DNA from: Chrysaora quinquecirrha
Taxonomy: Eukaryota; Cnidaria; Scyphozoa; Semaeostomeae; Pelagiidae
Direction of reading: 5' to 3'
DNA length: 64,000 nt
Assembly (NCBI GenBank): GCA_014526335.1
Contig: JACTAT010000244.1
Coordinates: 114,401 to 178,400 of the forward strand
Of the stretch, positions 25,681 through 55,500 are shown one piece after another. Below the pieces are notes generated by a model. That model had not been told where the DNA came from. It ran no database searches and was given only the letters and a program-made list of their open reading frames with translations. The stretch's first letter is position 1. Each line of letters starts with the position of its first letter. The translations under genes were made by a program, and so were the position numbers.

Positions 25681-27118
25681 TAGATGGTAAATAAAGGGTT
25701 TTCGATGAAAATAGGTCGATATTGGGAGAAAAATTTTCCCCAAAAAATCGCCAAAAAGGCAAGCCTATAGCCTTGCCAAATGCCAAACAATCGGCCTAAA
25801 TCAGGGGTTTTGAAAATCTCTTTGTTCTTCAGAAATATTTCACTAAATCATACCGGATACCCCCTCATCTGCCTCTAGAGGGTATATAAAGGGTTTTTCT
25901 ATCAAAATACATCGATTTTGGAAGAAAAAAGTTTCCCCAAAAAATCCCCAGAAAGGCAAGCCTATAGCCTTGCCAAATGCCCAAAAATCGGCCAAAATCA
26001 GGGGTTTTGAAAACTCCCTTTTTTCTTCAGAAATAGTTACTAAACCCTACCAGATACCACCTGATCTGCCTCTGGAGGGTATATAAAGGGTTTTTCTATC
26101 AAAATAGATCGATTTTGGAAGAAAAACGTTTCCCCAAAAATCGCCAAAAAGGCAAGCCTATAGCCTTGCCAAATGCCAAACAATCGGCCTAAATCAGGGG
26201 TTTTGAAAATCCCTTTGTTCTTCAGAAATACTTCACTAAATCATACCGGATACCCCCTCATTTGCCTCTAGAGGGTATATAAAGGGTTTTTCTATCAAAA
26301 TACATCGATTTTGGAAGAAAAAAGTTTCCCCAAAAAATCCCCAGAAAGGCAAGCCTATAGCCTTGCCAAATGCCCAAAAATCGGCCAAAATCAGGGGTTT
26401 TGAAAACTCCCTTTTTTCTTCAGAAATAGTTACTAAACCCTACCAGATACCACCTGATCTGCCTCTGGAGGGTATATAAAGGGTTTTTCTATCAAAATAG
26501 ATCGATTTTGGAAGAAAAAAGTTTCCCCAAAAATCGCCAAAAAGGCAAGCCTATAGCCTTGCCAAATGCCAAACAATCGGCCTAAATCAGGGGTTTTGAA
26601 AATCCCTTTGTTCTTCAGAAATACTTCACTAAATCATACCGGATACCCCCTTATCTGCCTCTAGAGGGTATATAAAGGGTTTTTCTATCAAAATAGATCG
26701 ATTTTGGAAGAAAAAAGTTTCCCCAAAAAATCCCCAGAAAGGCAAGCCTATAGCCTTGCCAAATGCCCAAAAATCGGCCAAAATCAAGTGTTTGAAAACT
26801 CCTTATTTTCTTCAAAAATAGTTGTCTAATCCTACCAAATAACCGCTGAATAGGCTTTAAGGTTAAATAGAATATTTTTCCATCAACATAGAGCAAGTTA
26901 GGGAGAGGAAATTTCCCTCCAAAGATCAACAAAAAGGCAAATCTATAGCCTTGCTAAATGGCCAAAAATTGGCCAAAATCAAGGGTTTGAAAACTCAATA
27001 TTTTCTTCAAAAATTGTTATCTAATCCCACCAAATAAACCCTGAATAGGCTTTAAGGGGAAATAGAGAATTTTTCCATCAAAATAGATCAAGGGAGAACA
27101 AATTTCCCTCGAGAAATA

Positions 27119-28256
27119 CCCTGGATGATAGGTGTTTGCATATTGAGCAAAGGGGTCTGCCCCGGGAAGAAAGGGGCTGCTTCTGGAGGAAGTTGGTTTG
27201 CTCCTTGACTGACAAAAGGGGATCTGCTTATGTTTTAAAGGGATATGCCCATCAAGAAAATGATCTGCCTCTGGAGAAAGGGAGTCGGCCTTTGGAAGAA
27301 TGTATGCTCATGAGAAAGTGATCTGCTTCTGAGGGACTGGTTCTGGGCATATAGAAAGGGGATTTTGTCTGAAAGAGGGGTGTCTTCCTCTAGAGGAAGT
27401 GGTCTGCTTCTGACAGAAGGGGTCTACGGTGGTAGAAGAAGGGTCAACCTCTTGAGGTATTTCTTTGGCAAAAGGGGTCTGCCTATATTATAAGGTGGCC
27501 TGCCTGTCGAGAAACGGATCTGCCTCTGGAAAAAATGGGTCTGCCGTTGGACGGAGGTTTGCTCATTGAGGAGAGCGTCTGCTTCTTGAGGAAGAGATTG
27601 CGCCTACAGATGAGGGGGTCTTTATCTCTCGAAAAGGGGTGTCTTACTCTAGAGAAAACTTGAGAGTTAGCCCAGAAAAACGAAGAAATTCTTAAGACCC
27701 CTTCTCCCAGAGCGAGACCCCTTCCTCTGGGCGGGAGCAGAACCAGAAGCAGACACCATCCTCTATGAGAATACCACCTTTTACTTTTGTTGTTTTTAGA
27801 ATAACGGGCCTGGCACTTTTAAGAAAAGGATTTCCCCATTAAGAAGGGGTCCGTCTCTTCTGGAAATTGCTGTCTATGGCAAAAATGGCCTACTCTTAGA
27901 GGCAGGGTCTACTTTTTGAAAGAGGAGTCTGCCTCTTTTGTAAGGTGCCAGTCATAAAGCAAAAGGGGCAATGTCTCTTAAGGGGAGGAATCATCCCTTC
28001 TTAGACGAAGGGGATCAGACAAAGGTCTGCCTCTGCGGGAAGGGGACCTGCCTCTTGAAGAAGGGTTCAGCCCTGTGAAGGAGCTCTGTTCCTGGTGAAA
28101 GACGTCTGCCTTTAGGAGGAGATGGTACACTGCTGGAAGAGGAGGGTCTGCCTCTACAGGAAGGGGCTTGCATTTTTAGGAAACAGCTCTTCCTATCGAG
28201 GGAGGGAAAAGGTTTGCCTCTAGAGAAAAGGGGCTTTCCAAGGATCGGGGGGTTTT
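27119..28256. repeat. Degenerate ~22-bp minisatellite, right flank of the satellite
   Basis: Units such as GGGTCTGCCTCTGGAGAAAG are repeated with strong divergence. They are the same type as at 190-956. Around 27,695-27,760 some units are in the opposite orientation (AGACCCCTTCCTCTGGGCGG), so a local inversion has occurred. A 61-codon open frame at 27,136 is a product of the repeat. Confidence 0.7.
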
Positions 28257-28825
28257 CCCCCTTGAGGCAACAAAATTTTTATTTTCTTATTTCAGTTTAG
28301 GTATCAGGATTTATTGCTAGGGAAGATATTCAGTATTGCAATATTTGGACCAGTATGCACGTATGCACGTTTAAGCTGTTTCTGTTGTTTCTAGCATGAA
28401 CGAAACTTTTGCTGCTAAAAGGGTAAATGACAGTGCAGCACTTCAAGAAAATACACGAATAAAGCAAGGGCAAGTCGGTTGTTGTCTACAAACAGTGCGA
28501 CCAGATTGCACAAAACCCCATGGATTGCATTCAATTGCACAATGGTTTGAAGGAAACGCTTGAAAAAAAATCACCTATCAACACATCCGCGAATACATCT
28601 TTAAAAAGATATGAAATTAATAAAAAAGAAGACATTATTTTCCTCCGGAGAATTATAAAAAGTAATTTTTTTACAAAGGCCTTCAATCTTGAAAAAAAAA
28701 CGAGAAAAAATGTCAAAGTAACGAAATATATTTACAAGTAAGTTTATCATAAAATAATAAGCGTTGTCCGTCTCTCCACAATGAGCAACAAATGATGAAG
28801 ATGTAGACTATAAGTGTTAGTAGTT
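28257..28825. other. AT-rich spacer downstream of MCM7
   Basis: This is the boundary between the repeat block and the MCM7 stop codon. I see no gene. Two small overlapping open frames on opposite strands (about 28,520-28,741) are low-complexity and resemble nothing I recognise. The MCM7 3' untranslated region should lie here, but no perfect AATAAA is seen close to the stop on the minus strand. Confidence 0.5.
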
Positions 28826-48211
<19,386 letters not shown>

Positions 48212-48714
48212 CTATGAAAAAATGAATACAATAGATAGACTACTGATAAATGGGTACCTATATCTGTATTATTAATTTCACAAGAAATATGGCTAAAAAT
48301 GCTTCAAATGTAATCGCAAAAATTTTACTTTGCAAATTTTTATTGTATGTTAAATCACAAAGACCTAGTCTGCTGAGTAGGGCAGTTCTCGAGGAGATCT
48401 TGTGCAGGCAGAAGCTCATTTGCATTGCTCTCACCCCTGCATGCACCACACTCCATAGAATGGAAAAAGAATCATTCCTATGATATTTCTACTAATCAAA
48501 CTGTATGAACAGAGAGTTTTAGTCTTGCAGTCATGGCTTGGTCATTTATTTTATTTATGGCAGACTATGGCTACATCCACACGAATATGCTTTCAAAAAG
48601 TTGCATTTTCAGGTCAATGAAAACATATCAAAAGCTTTGTGTCTACACAACTGTTTTTAGAATGTTTTTTGAAATTCAATACTAATTAACCACTGAAAGG
48701 TATCATTGTTGCTG

Positions 48715-49113
48715 TACACACTTTTTTTTTATAATAATACAGTCTATAAGAATATTCAGGCTCAAAATTGCTGAAATTTAAGAATTATTTAAGAATAATC
48801 TGAGGCTCAAGCTTGACGAGGATCATTTTTATTTCTCAGCGTTTTTTACACTGCACAATAAGTGTGATTGTCAGGCAACTGTATTTGTTTTGAAATGCAT
48901 ACATCCTGTCTGACTATTTCATACAGTAGCTCTTTTTATTAACAAAATAACAAATGACAAAGATTTGACTTATTTCTCTTGATCTTTAGGCCAATTTACA
49001 ACATTGATGATTAAGAATAATTTAAGAATATTTTCAGGCTCAAAATCGAATAAGCTTAAGAATAATCGAGGCTCGGCAAAAAATAAGGTATTCTTATAAA
49101 AAAAAAGTGTGTA
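48715..49113. mobile_element. MITE with TACACACTTT ends, about 400 bp
   Basis: TACACACTTTTTTTTTATAA at the left faces TTATAAAAAAAAAGTGTGTA at the right. Inside, TTAAGAATA and CAGGCTCAAAA recur, as in the related element at 36,823-37,184. Confidence 0.7.
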
Positions 49114-49422
49114 TTGTTTTCAAATGTTTGCATTTTGGTGTCTCGAAAATTGCATTTTCAAAAAGTTGCGTTTTCAAAAGATTCCATTCTGGAAACCGTT
49201 TTCGAAAGTTTGGGTTTTCAGTTGCAGTTTTATCAGTGTCGTGTATCAGAGCATCAGGATGCCTTACCCTTTTCATCTGCATACACCACTTTTGTTCCAC
49301 CAGTTCCAGCCATATCTAATGTGTAGAGTCTCTGTAGGTAAAATTAGGACATTAATTTTGATAACAGTGATGCGTTCTTGAAATCCCAGAAAAGAATAAA
49401 GATGAATAGGTACCTACAATTA

Positions 49423-49703
49423 ATGTCTGCCAAAAGTCCTTGGAACACGTCACCATAGTTTTTAAAAAAATATTACTCCTCTTCCATTTCTTGCTGGGAA
49501 ATAAGGAAAATCAACCCCCCCCAAAACCAGGTTGTTTTGCTCTCTCTTGTACAGTCTCTGAGTATTCGATGCATTGTGGGTTCTTGTGGTGGGATATTCC
49601 AAACCATTGAAAATCAACATCAACATTGTTTGAGGGGGAGGGGTGTTTTCTGCTACCACCTGAGTAAAAATGGTGTAAGTGTTCCAATACTTTTGGCAGG
49701 CAT
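49423..49703. mobile_element. MITE with TGTCTGCCAAAAGT ends, about 280 bp
   Basis: TGTCTGCCAAAAGTCCTTGG at the left is mirrored by CCAATACTTTTGGCAGGCA at the right, and similarity continues to about 33 bp. Ends are slightly uncertain and the target duplication is not clear. The inside has runs of C and G. Confidence 0.7.
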
Positions 49704-50026
49704 AGTGTCTCTCTAGGACTAGTCTTTGCCTTTGCCTTGCCTGTCTATTCTATTGAGATATTGCACGTGCTCGTCCGACGTTGTTCGTCTTCATGCAGTC
49801 AAAAAACCTTTTTTGAAGCTTACTCGCGTTGAAAGTAAGTCTCTAAAAGACAAGAAAGTTTTTCGTAAACTGTAGAATTATAATAATAGAATGTTATACC
49901 AACCTTGATGCAGGGAAAGAGTTGTGGTACGAATGAACTGAACCAGGGAGCTGTGTGTTGCTAACTTAGGCCACAGTCACAGTGCAAACAATTTATGGAC
50001 CCGCGATCGAGGGCTTTGTGGATTAG

Positions 50027-50063
50027 CCAATCAAAGCGCAGAAACTCAGTGAGCGCGCGAAAA
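50027..50063 (-). promoter_or_regulatory. Putative MCM7 promoter: E2F-type site and CCAAT box
   Basis: Reading toward MCM7, TTTTCGCGCGC (50,053-50,063) fits the E2F consensus TTTSSCGC, and an inverted CCAAT box (GATTGGCTAATC) follows about 20 bp closer to the gene. MCM genes are commonly E2F-controlled in animals. The link is inferred from position, about 1.9 kb upstream of the first exon found; no transcription start can be seen. Confidence 0.4.
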
Positions 50064-50189
50064 TATTGGGCAATGGCTTCTGGGATTTCTTTCACTTTCC
50101 CCTAAGATATTGGCACCTCTTGGGATTTCGGGTTGAAATTTGAAAACAAAAACAAAACGAAACTGTCAAGTTTTGCAAACAAAATTTTT

Positions 50190-50570
50190 GGTGTACGCCT
50201 AGCCCTGAATGAAAATGGCCACTTGAAAATGCATTAAGTTTTTGGAGGAAAACGTTGCAACAGGACGCTTCTTTTAAAATGGCGAAAGTGTCATCAACGT
50301 ATCGAAAATAAACCGGAGGTTTTCATGATGTAGATCCGAAAAGTTTGCCTTCGTAGAAACCAAACGTGTTGGCAAGCGCTGGTCCCGATGGGCTCCCCAT
50401 GGCGACTCCGTCCATTTGTCGGTCCATCTCATTGTTGAAGCTGAACTCTACCGACCAGTAGCAGACTCCATCAATTCGAAAAATTCCTCCTTGGAGAACG
50501 GCGGGCTAACAAGTTCACCCCGGCATAGAGGTCTTATAAAGTGTATTGTTTTGTGTCGGTATAAAAGAGT
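50190..50570 (-). pseudogene. Reverse transcriptase fragment, Penelope-like
   Basis: Reading the minus strand, the order is FSKEEFFELMESATGR, a stop, VEFSFNNEMDRQMDGVAMGS, PSGPALANTFGFYEGKLF and then RYVDDTFAILK. QMDGVAMGSPxGPALAN and RYVDDTF are reverse transcriptase motifs of Penelope-like elements. YVDD holds two catalytic Asp residues. Stops and the absence of the rest show it is a dead 5'-truncated fragment. Confidence 0.8.
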
Positions 50571-50901
50571 AACCAACAATGACGGATAAACAGGGGGCTA
50601 GACGTGGATCCTAATGAACCAATCCAGAAATGTGAAACTGGATTAGACTGGATTGGTATTGGGTTTCAATATGAACCCTTCAAGCTAGGATTTTCTAATA
50701 TGATTGACCCGGGAAGAGTATATTAATTGATATAAGCAATAGCTCATCTTGTCTAATGTAATAGATTTTATTTATCTGATTTCAGTCACTTTCTAATCCA
50801 AGCAACCAACGAAAATATATTCATCTGTCACATTCATCTATGCCGAGGTTAACCGACTATTGAGAACATATAATTCTGTGTAAAATTAAATTTTAAATAT
50901 A

Positions 50902-51340
50902 GGCCCTGTCCAAACGATCAAACATTGTTGATCAAACATTTGATATTTGCTTGTCAAGCACAATGTTTGACCGTTTGGCCACGTTCAAAAGCATTGCTGG
51001 TCCAACATTTTTTGCTTGCTTCAAGCAAACAATGTTTTTGAATTTTTCAAAACGTATTGCTTACTTTTGCTTGTCAAACAATGTTTGATCGTTTGGCTGC
51101 CTTTCAACATTGCTTGTCAAACATTTCTTTTGTTATCGTCAAACTTAAACAACCTGCAACATTTCGGCACCTAGCAGCATTTCTTAGCAACAAGGCTATC
51201 GTGCTTGCACATTATCAATGACTTCGTTGTTCCAAAATGTTGGTCAGCAATGTTTTTGGACGTGGCTAAACGGTCAAAAATTTGTTGTAAAGCAAATCTA
51301 AAGTGTGTGACCAACAATGTTTGATCGTTTGGCCAGGGCC
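50902..51340. mobile_element. MITE with GGCCCTG ends and repeated TGTTTGATCGTTTGGC, 439 bp
   Basis: GGCCCTGTCCAAACGATCAA at the left is mirrored by TTGATCGTTTGGCCAGGGCC at the right over about 35 bp. The motif TGTTTGAtCGTTTGGC occurs several times inside in both orientations. The target duplication is unclear (ATA against TTA). Confidence 0.75.
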
Positions 51341-52404
51341 TTAGCCAGGGCCAGTTATAAATAAAAACACAAAACGACAGCATGCCGAAATCACGGTCCT
51401 TTAAAGATACACAAACAGTGTTTGCCTACAGAAAGCAGTGATCTGGAATTTTATTGAATCGATACATAGCTCAACCTTATGCTTACGAGTGGTCCTTTAT
51501 TCACATGTTCTATAATCTTCAATGTCGAAAATTGTAGAAAGAGGTGGGGGTATTGGGGTATACTAAAGGCATATCAAATTTAGTGCAATCATTGGAGATA
51601 ACACTACTGTATAACTACAGTCACTACAATGTTGAAAGACCAACAGAAAAATTGTGAATAAGACTATTATTTTTGACTTGTTTCGTTAAGATATATTCGC
51701 TCCTTGGTCTGAATAATCGTCCAAACTAACCTTGCTTCGCTTCCTTTCGTTAGAGTTTCTGGGTACCCTAGACTATGCCCTAGCCTAACTATGCCCCTGC
51801 TTGATTGATTTTTGGTTGCAGATAAATGCTGGATTCCAACCCTCTTTGTTATAGATAAAAGAGTAAATGCTTCTCGAGACTCCTTGCATTCAGAGAGCGC
51901 TTTTCGGCATTTCTTGCATACAATATATAATTTTCTAAAGCATAGCCGTTTCAGCAAGAGAAATGCTTAAAGTTGCTCATTGGTGAGAAACGATACGATT
52001 TTCCTCAAGCTTATTTAACCTTCCTTTTCTTTCAGGTTTACTATCGCCTGAAAGAATTAACTCGACATACCACAAGATCCTAAATGATCAAAAGCTTTGA
52101 ACAAATAAATATAAAAAAATCTTCACAACAATTATAATCACGTCAGAGGAATCTCTGAGCATGATGTGTTTTCTAGCGTGCAGAACTTATCGAAATAAAA
52201 ATTCTACAAAAATCATACCGATGTAAATTCTAAATAAATTTCCTAGCAAAAATGGGCCTAAAATCAGTGTAGAATCTTGTTTGTCTTGCATAAGGCAGCG
52301 AAATGGGATTCCTGAATTGTTCTATACATACTGTAAGCTGCGTTGTAAAAAGATATGCTGGAAATCATACATCAAAATCAGCTTGCCATAAAGTTTGTAA
52401 GAGT
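51341..52404. other. Spacer between MCM7 and the receptor gene
   Basis: AT-rich sequence without a supportable gene. A 96-codon minus-strand frame at 51,667-51,957 has no recognisable motif. Confidence 0.4.
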
Positions 52405-52410
52405 TTATTT
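52405..52410 (-). terminator. Poly(A) signal AATAAA of the receptor gene
   Basis: AATAAA on the minus strand lies about 60 bp downstream of the TAG at 52,468-52,470. Confidence 0.5.
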
Positions 52411-52467
52411 TAGACCATCATTATTGCAGATGGGGCTGGTGCATGGAAAACAACAATGTCAATGAAT

Positions 52468-52597
52468 CTATACCAAGTATCCAACATATTGGTCTCCATC
52501 GTCTTCTACGTACTCAGTGTCGCTTCTGTATTGATTGGATGAAACACCAGAGCGTTGAGAAGAAGGAGAATGCTGTGGGGATGATCGTAAAGTGTTC
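52468..52597 (-). CDS. Receptor gene terminal exon with PDZ-type C-terminus
   Basis: Acceptor TTTGTAG. The frame that ends at TAG (52,470-52,468) reads SQRSGVSSNQYRSDTEYVED and DGDQYVGYLV. Entering in phase 0 from the previous exon gives NTLRSSPQHSPS, then a different frame. The two halves join if one T of the TTT run near 52,560 is extra, so either an assembly error or an unseen small exon is involved. Confidence 0.6.
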
Positions 52598-55500
52598 TAC
52601 AAAGCAAGACACAAAACAGTTACTAAATAAGCCTGCAACAGAGTCTTAAGGAATAAATCACGCCTTGAAACTACCAAAGCACTCTACATTGGCCTACAAT
52701 TAATTCATGCAGTATAAGTACACATGTAAGGATGCTTGTGCAATGTACGCACTTATCTATACCATACCTATATGGACTCCTCCTGCAAAACAATGTGTAG
52801 CTAGTCCTATACTTCATATTTAATCCATTAGGTCATATTTGTTTGAGGTTTTGAGTTTAAAACTATTTTGGCTCCAACTTTCGGATTGGAAAACAGAACA
52901 ATACTGATTGGAAATCAAGATTGCTTTGATTGCAAATGGAACACGATGACTGTCTGTCTATTGAGAACTGAGTTGACAAATCGATCATGCGCAGTAGCCT
53001 CTTGCATTCATGGTGAATCACACGGCAGAACTGGTGAACTGAAGTCGAATTTATTATTAAATTTTATTCACAGGAAGTGATTTTAACGTCGTATCACTGT
53101 CGAATTTAACTGACAAAAGTCTGTTTTGCATCAAATAATTCAATTCGACACGGCAGAAATACGACGTATAAACTAAGCCTAGGTGCCATAGTAAATGATT
53201 TCGACTGGACTGGAAAGATCATTGCTTTAATGGTTTTGACGGCGGTTACTTTCTAAATCGCATGAGAGACACAACCTGTAGTAGACTACCAAGAAGCAAG
53301 AAGTTAGTTTCCATATTTTGAGTAATACTATATTCGGTATTGAATTCCAAGGAAAATTCGAGAGAATTTAAAAGCGTTGAAGCAAAATAAACAAAGCAAA
53401 TACCTTATTCTTGCCCATTCTCTCACCCATGGATCCAGGAACTCGTTCACTGTCAGAATTAACATTTGTAAGTGCTTCTCTCATAAACGGGGGTGGCGAT
53501 GGAAGGTCATCATCTGCAAGAAAAGGACAGTTGTTGAATTTTCTAGCAATAAGTAAACGAAATTTCGGTAGATAAGATTATCAAATTCGCCGTTTCTACG
53601 GTTCTAACCGGGCAAAAATTAATAATCTCATTCGGTCTTCAACCCAAATTTTCCCCTTATACAGTAGGCAAATTTCAGAAAAGCATGCGCCGGTTCGATA
53701 TGATTCGGTATTAAACAAGCCGAAAAGTCTTCACGGTCTTTTATTTCAAAATTGCGATAAACAGCGGAAACATTTTCGGGCATACTTAAAAAACTTTTAT
53801 CGTCTGAAGAATAAGAATGAATCAAATACAATTGAAAAAACTGCATACAGTGCCACATTAGCTTACAGACTCGAATACATGAATGACATCATTTCTTTTG
53901 AAGCGAGAGTGTTCCCGGTGTTCTATTCGTAAATGAAGCAAACTGCATTGAAATAAATTTAACACAAGGTAGCTTTGTCACCTACCAGTTGATACACCAC
54001 CAGAGCTACTGCCCTGCCAGCTCTTGGCTTTTGTTCAATGGGATCTGGTCGATATTTGTATTTGTCTCTTGCAGCATAACGAGGTCTATCACGGTCAGCC
54101 TCTTTATCATTATCGTAGCCATTCCTGTCCATATCACGGTATCGATTTCCTCGCTCTACAAAAAAGGATTAGAAATAAAGACAGGCGCTCAAGAAAATGG
54201 TGCGCACGGAAAATATTGTATTCCAATATAGGAGCAGCAGTGTATTATAAGGCATGTCCTCGCATTTCAAGTGTCTCAAAAATACACCGAATTCTAAGCA
54301 AGAGCAGCAAGGAAACAATTTAAATGAAAAACAACTCGAAGTATTCAGTGAAGCAAACGGTATTTTGGAAGACATTTTGGATTTTGCTAAATTCGACAAA
54401 ACTCTAAACCGAACGGGAGGGCTGCCACGCAATGTCGCGTTTTAACTAGATGTGTTCTTGATGAACGCAGGTTTGCTTACGAAGAAACCCCAGGGAAGGC
54501 TCCAAATCGAACTGATGCAGTAAAAAAGAATACAAAGACTAGGTAGCAGCATATTCTTTGGTACCTAATTGCAAGAGAGGGATTGGGATAGGTGGGAGGG
54601 TCGGAACATCATTCGGGATCTAGTTGGCGGTGGGTCAAAATAAACAGGGGGGGGGTCGGAGTTTGTACGACAAACTCTCTCAGCAAAATGCTGAAACACA
54701 GTGTGATAGGGCCTCAGCACTTAAAAAAATAAGCAATCCATAGTACTTATTAAACAAGTAGAGTGTATAAGTGAAATTTCATAGCAAGACCTAAAAACTA
54801 CTGCAAGGTAGCTAAAAAGGGTCCACGATGTATATATAAAACAAGTGCCAAATAAAGAAATGCTCTGAATGGAAAAAACTTATAAATTAGCAACTCCTGA
54901 AATCTTCCGCAAAGTGACTAATTGGTCCAGTTTGCAAAAATTAAAGGAGAAGCCAACTATAGAAATAATCTGCATGGAAAAAATTTAGAAATTAGCAACA
55001 CCTAAAAACTACGGCAAGGTAGCTAAAAAGGGCCCAAGATGTAGCAATAAAGCAAGTGCCAACTAAAGAAATGCTCTGCATGAAAATTTTTAGAAATTAG
55101 CAACTCCGGAAATCTGCCGCGAGGTAGCTAAAAAGTTCAACGATGCAAAATGGTTTAGAAATTAGGAATTCAAATGGCAAAAACGTGTCCAGAAAGAGAA
55201 AACTAAAGAAAAGCGCTGAATGGGAAAAAGTTTTGAAATCAGCAACACTTACCATCTCTTTCGTAATCATAATCAAATGGGGTTCTGTTTTTCCTTGAAA
55301 TCTCAGCAGCACGGCCACTGACGAGAGATGTGCGGGAATCGGATTTCGTTACAGGCTCTGGATCTGAAAAATAAAGAATAGTCTTATAATAATGTTGTTA
55401 AACTATAATATTGAAAAATTGTTACATAGATTCGGCACACGAATTCGAGTTTTAGCAAACCAATCGAAGTTAAACCTTCACTTCACAGTGGCGTTCCCAG

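Larger units (their letters stand above)
957..27118. repeat. Satellite array, monomer about 196 bp, roughly 130 copies
   Basis: The landmark GGTATATAAAGGGTTT recurs about every 196 bp (for example near 1317, 1513, 1710, 1907 and 2105) through almost the whole stretch. Each typical monomer carries, in order, that TATA-like box, ATAGGTCGATTTTGGG, a run of A and T ending in TTTTCCCC, an imperfect palindrome GGCAAGCCTATAGCCTTGCC, ATCGGCCAAAATCAGGGG, then CTTCAGAAATAGTTACTAAA and CCCCTGATCTGCCTCTAAAG. Several monomer variants occur. One lacks the middle of the palindrome and has GTAAATAAA in place of the TATA-like box (for example near 8,630, 14,840, 19,310, 22,430 and 24,370). Larger duplications are superimposed. 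Short open frames appear on both strands because the monomer is open by chance; they break at monomer variants and resemble no protein family I know. Confidence 0.95.

Noticed and set aside
957..27118. Some twenty open frames of 60-120 codons inside the satellite, on both strands (for example 8511-8840 minus, 13639-13998 plus)
   Set aside because: They follow the monomer, appear on both strands, start and stop at variant positions, and match no protein family. They are by-products of an open 196-bp unit.
1..28250. Telomeric origin of the repeat block (TAAACCCTA occurs in monomers)
   Set aside because: The motif occurs once per monomer and never as a short tandem run, so it is not telomere repeat.
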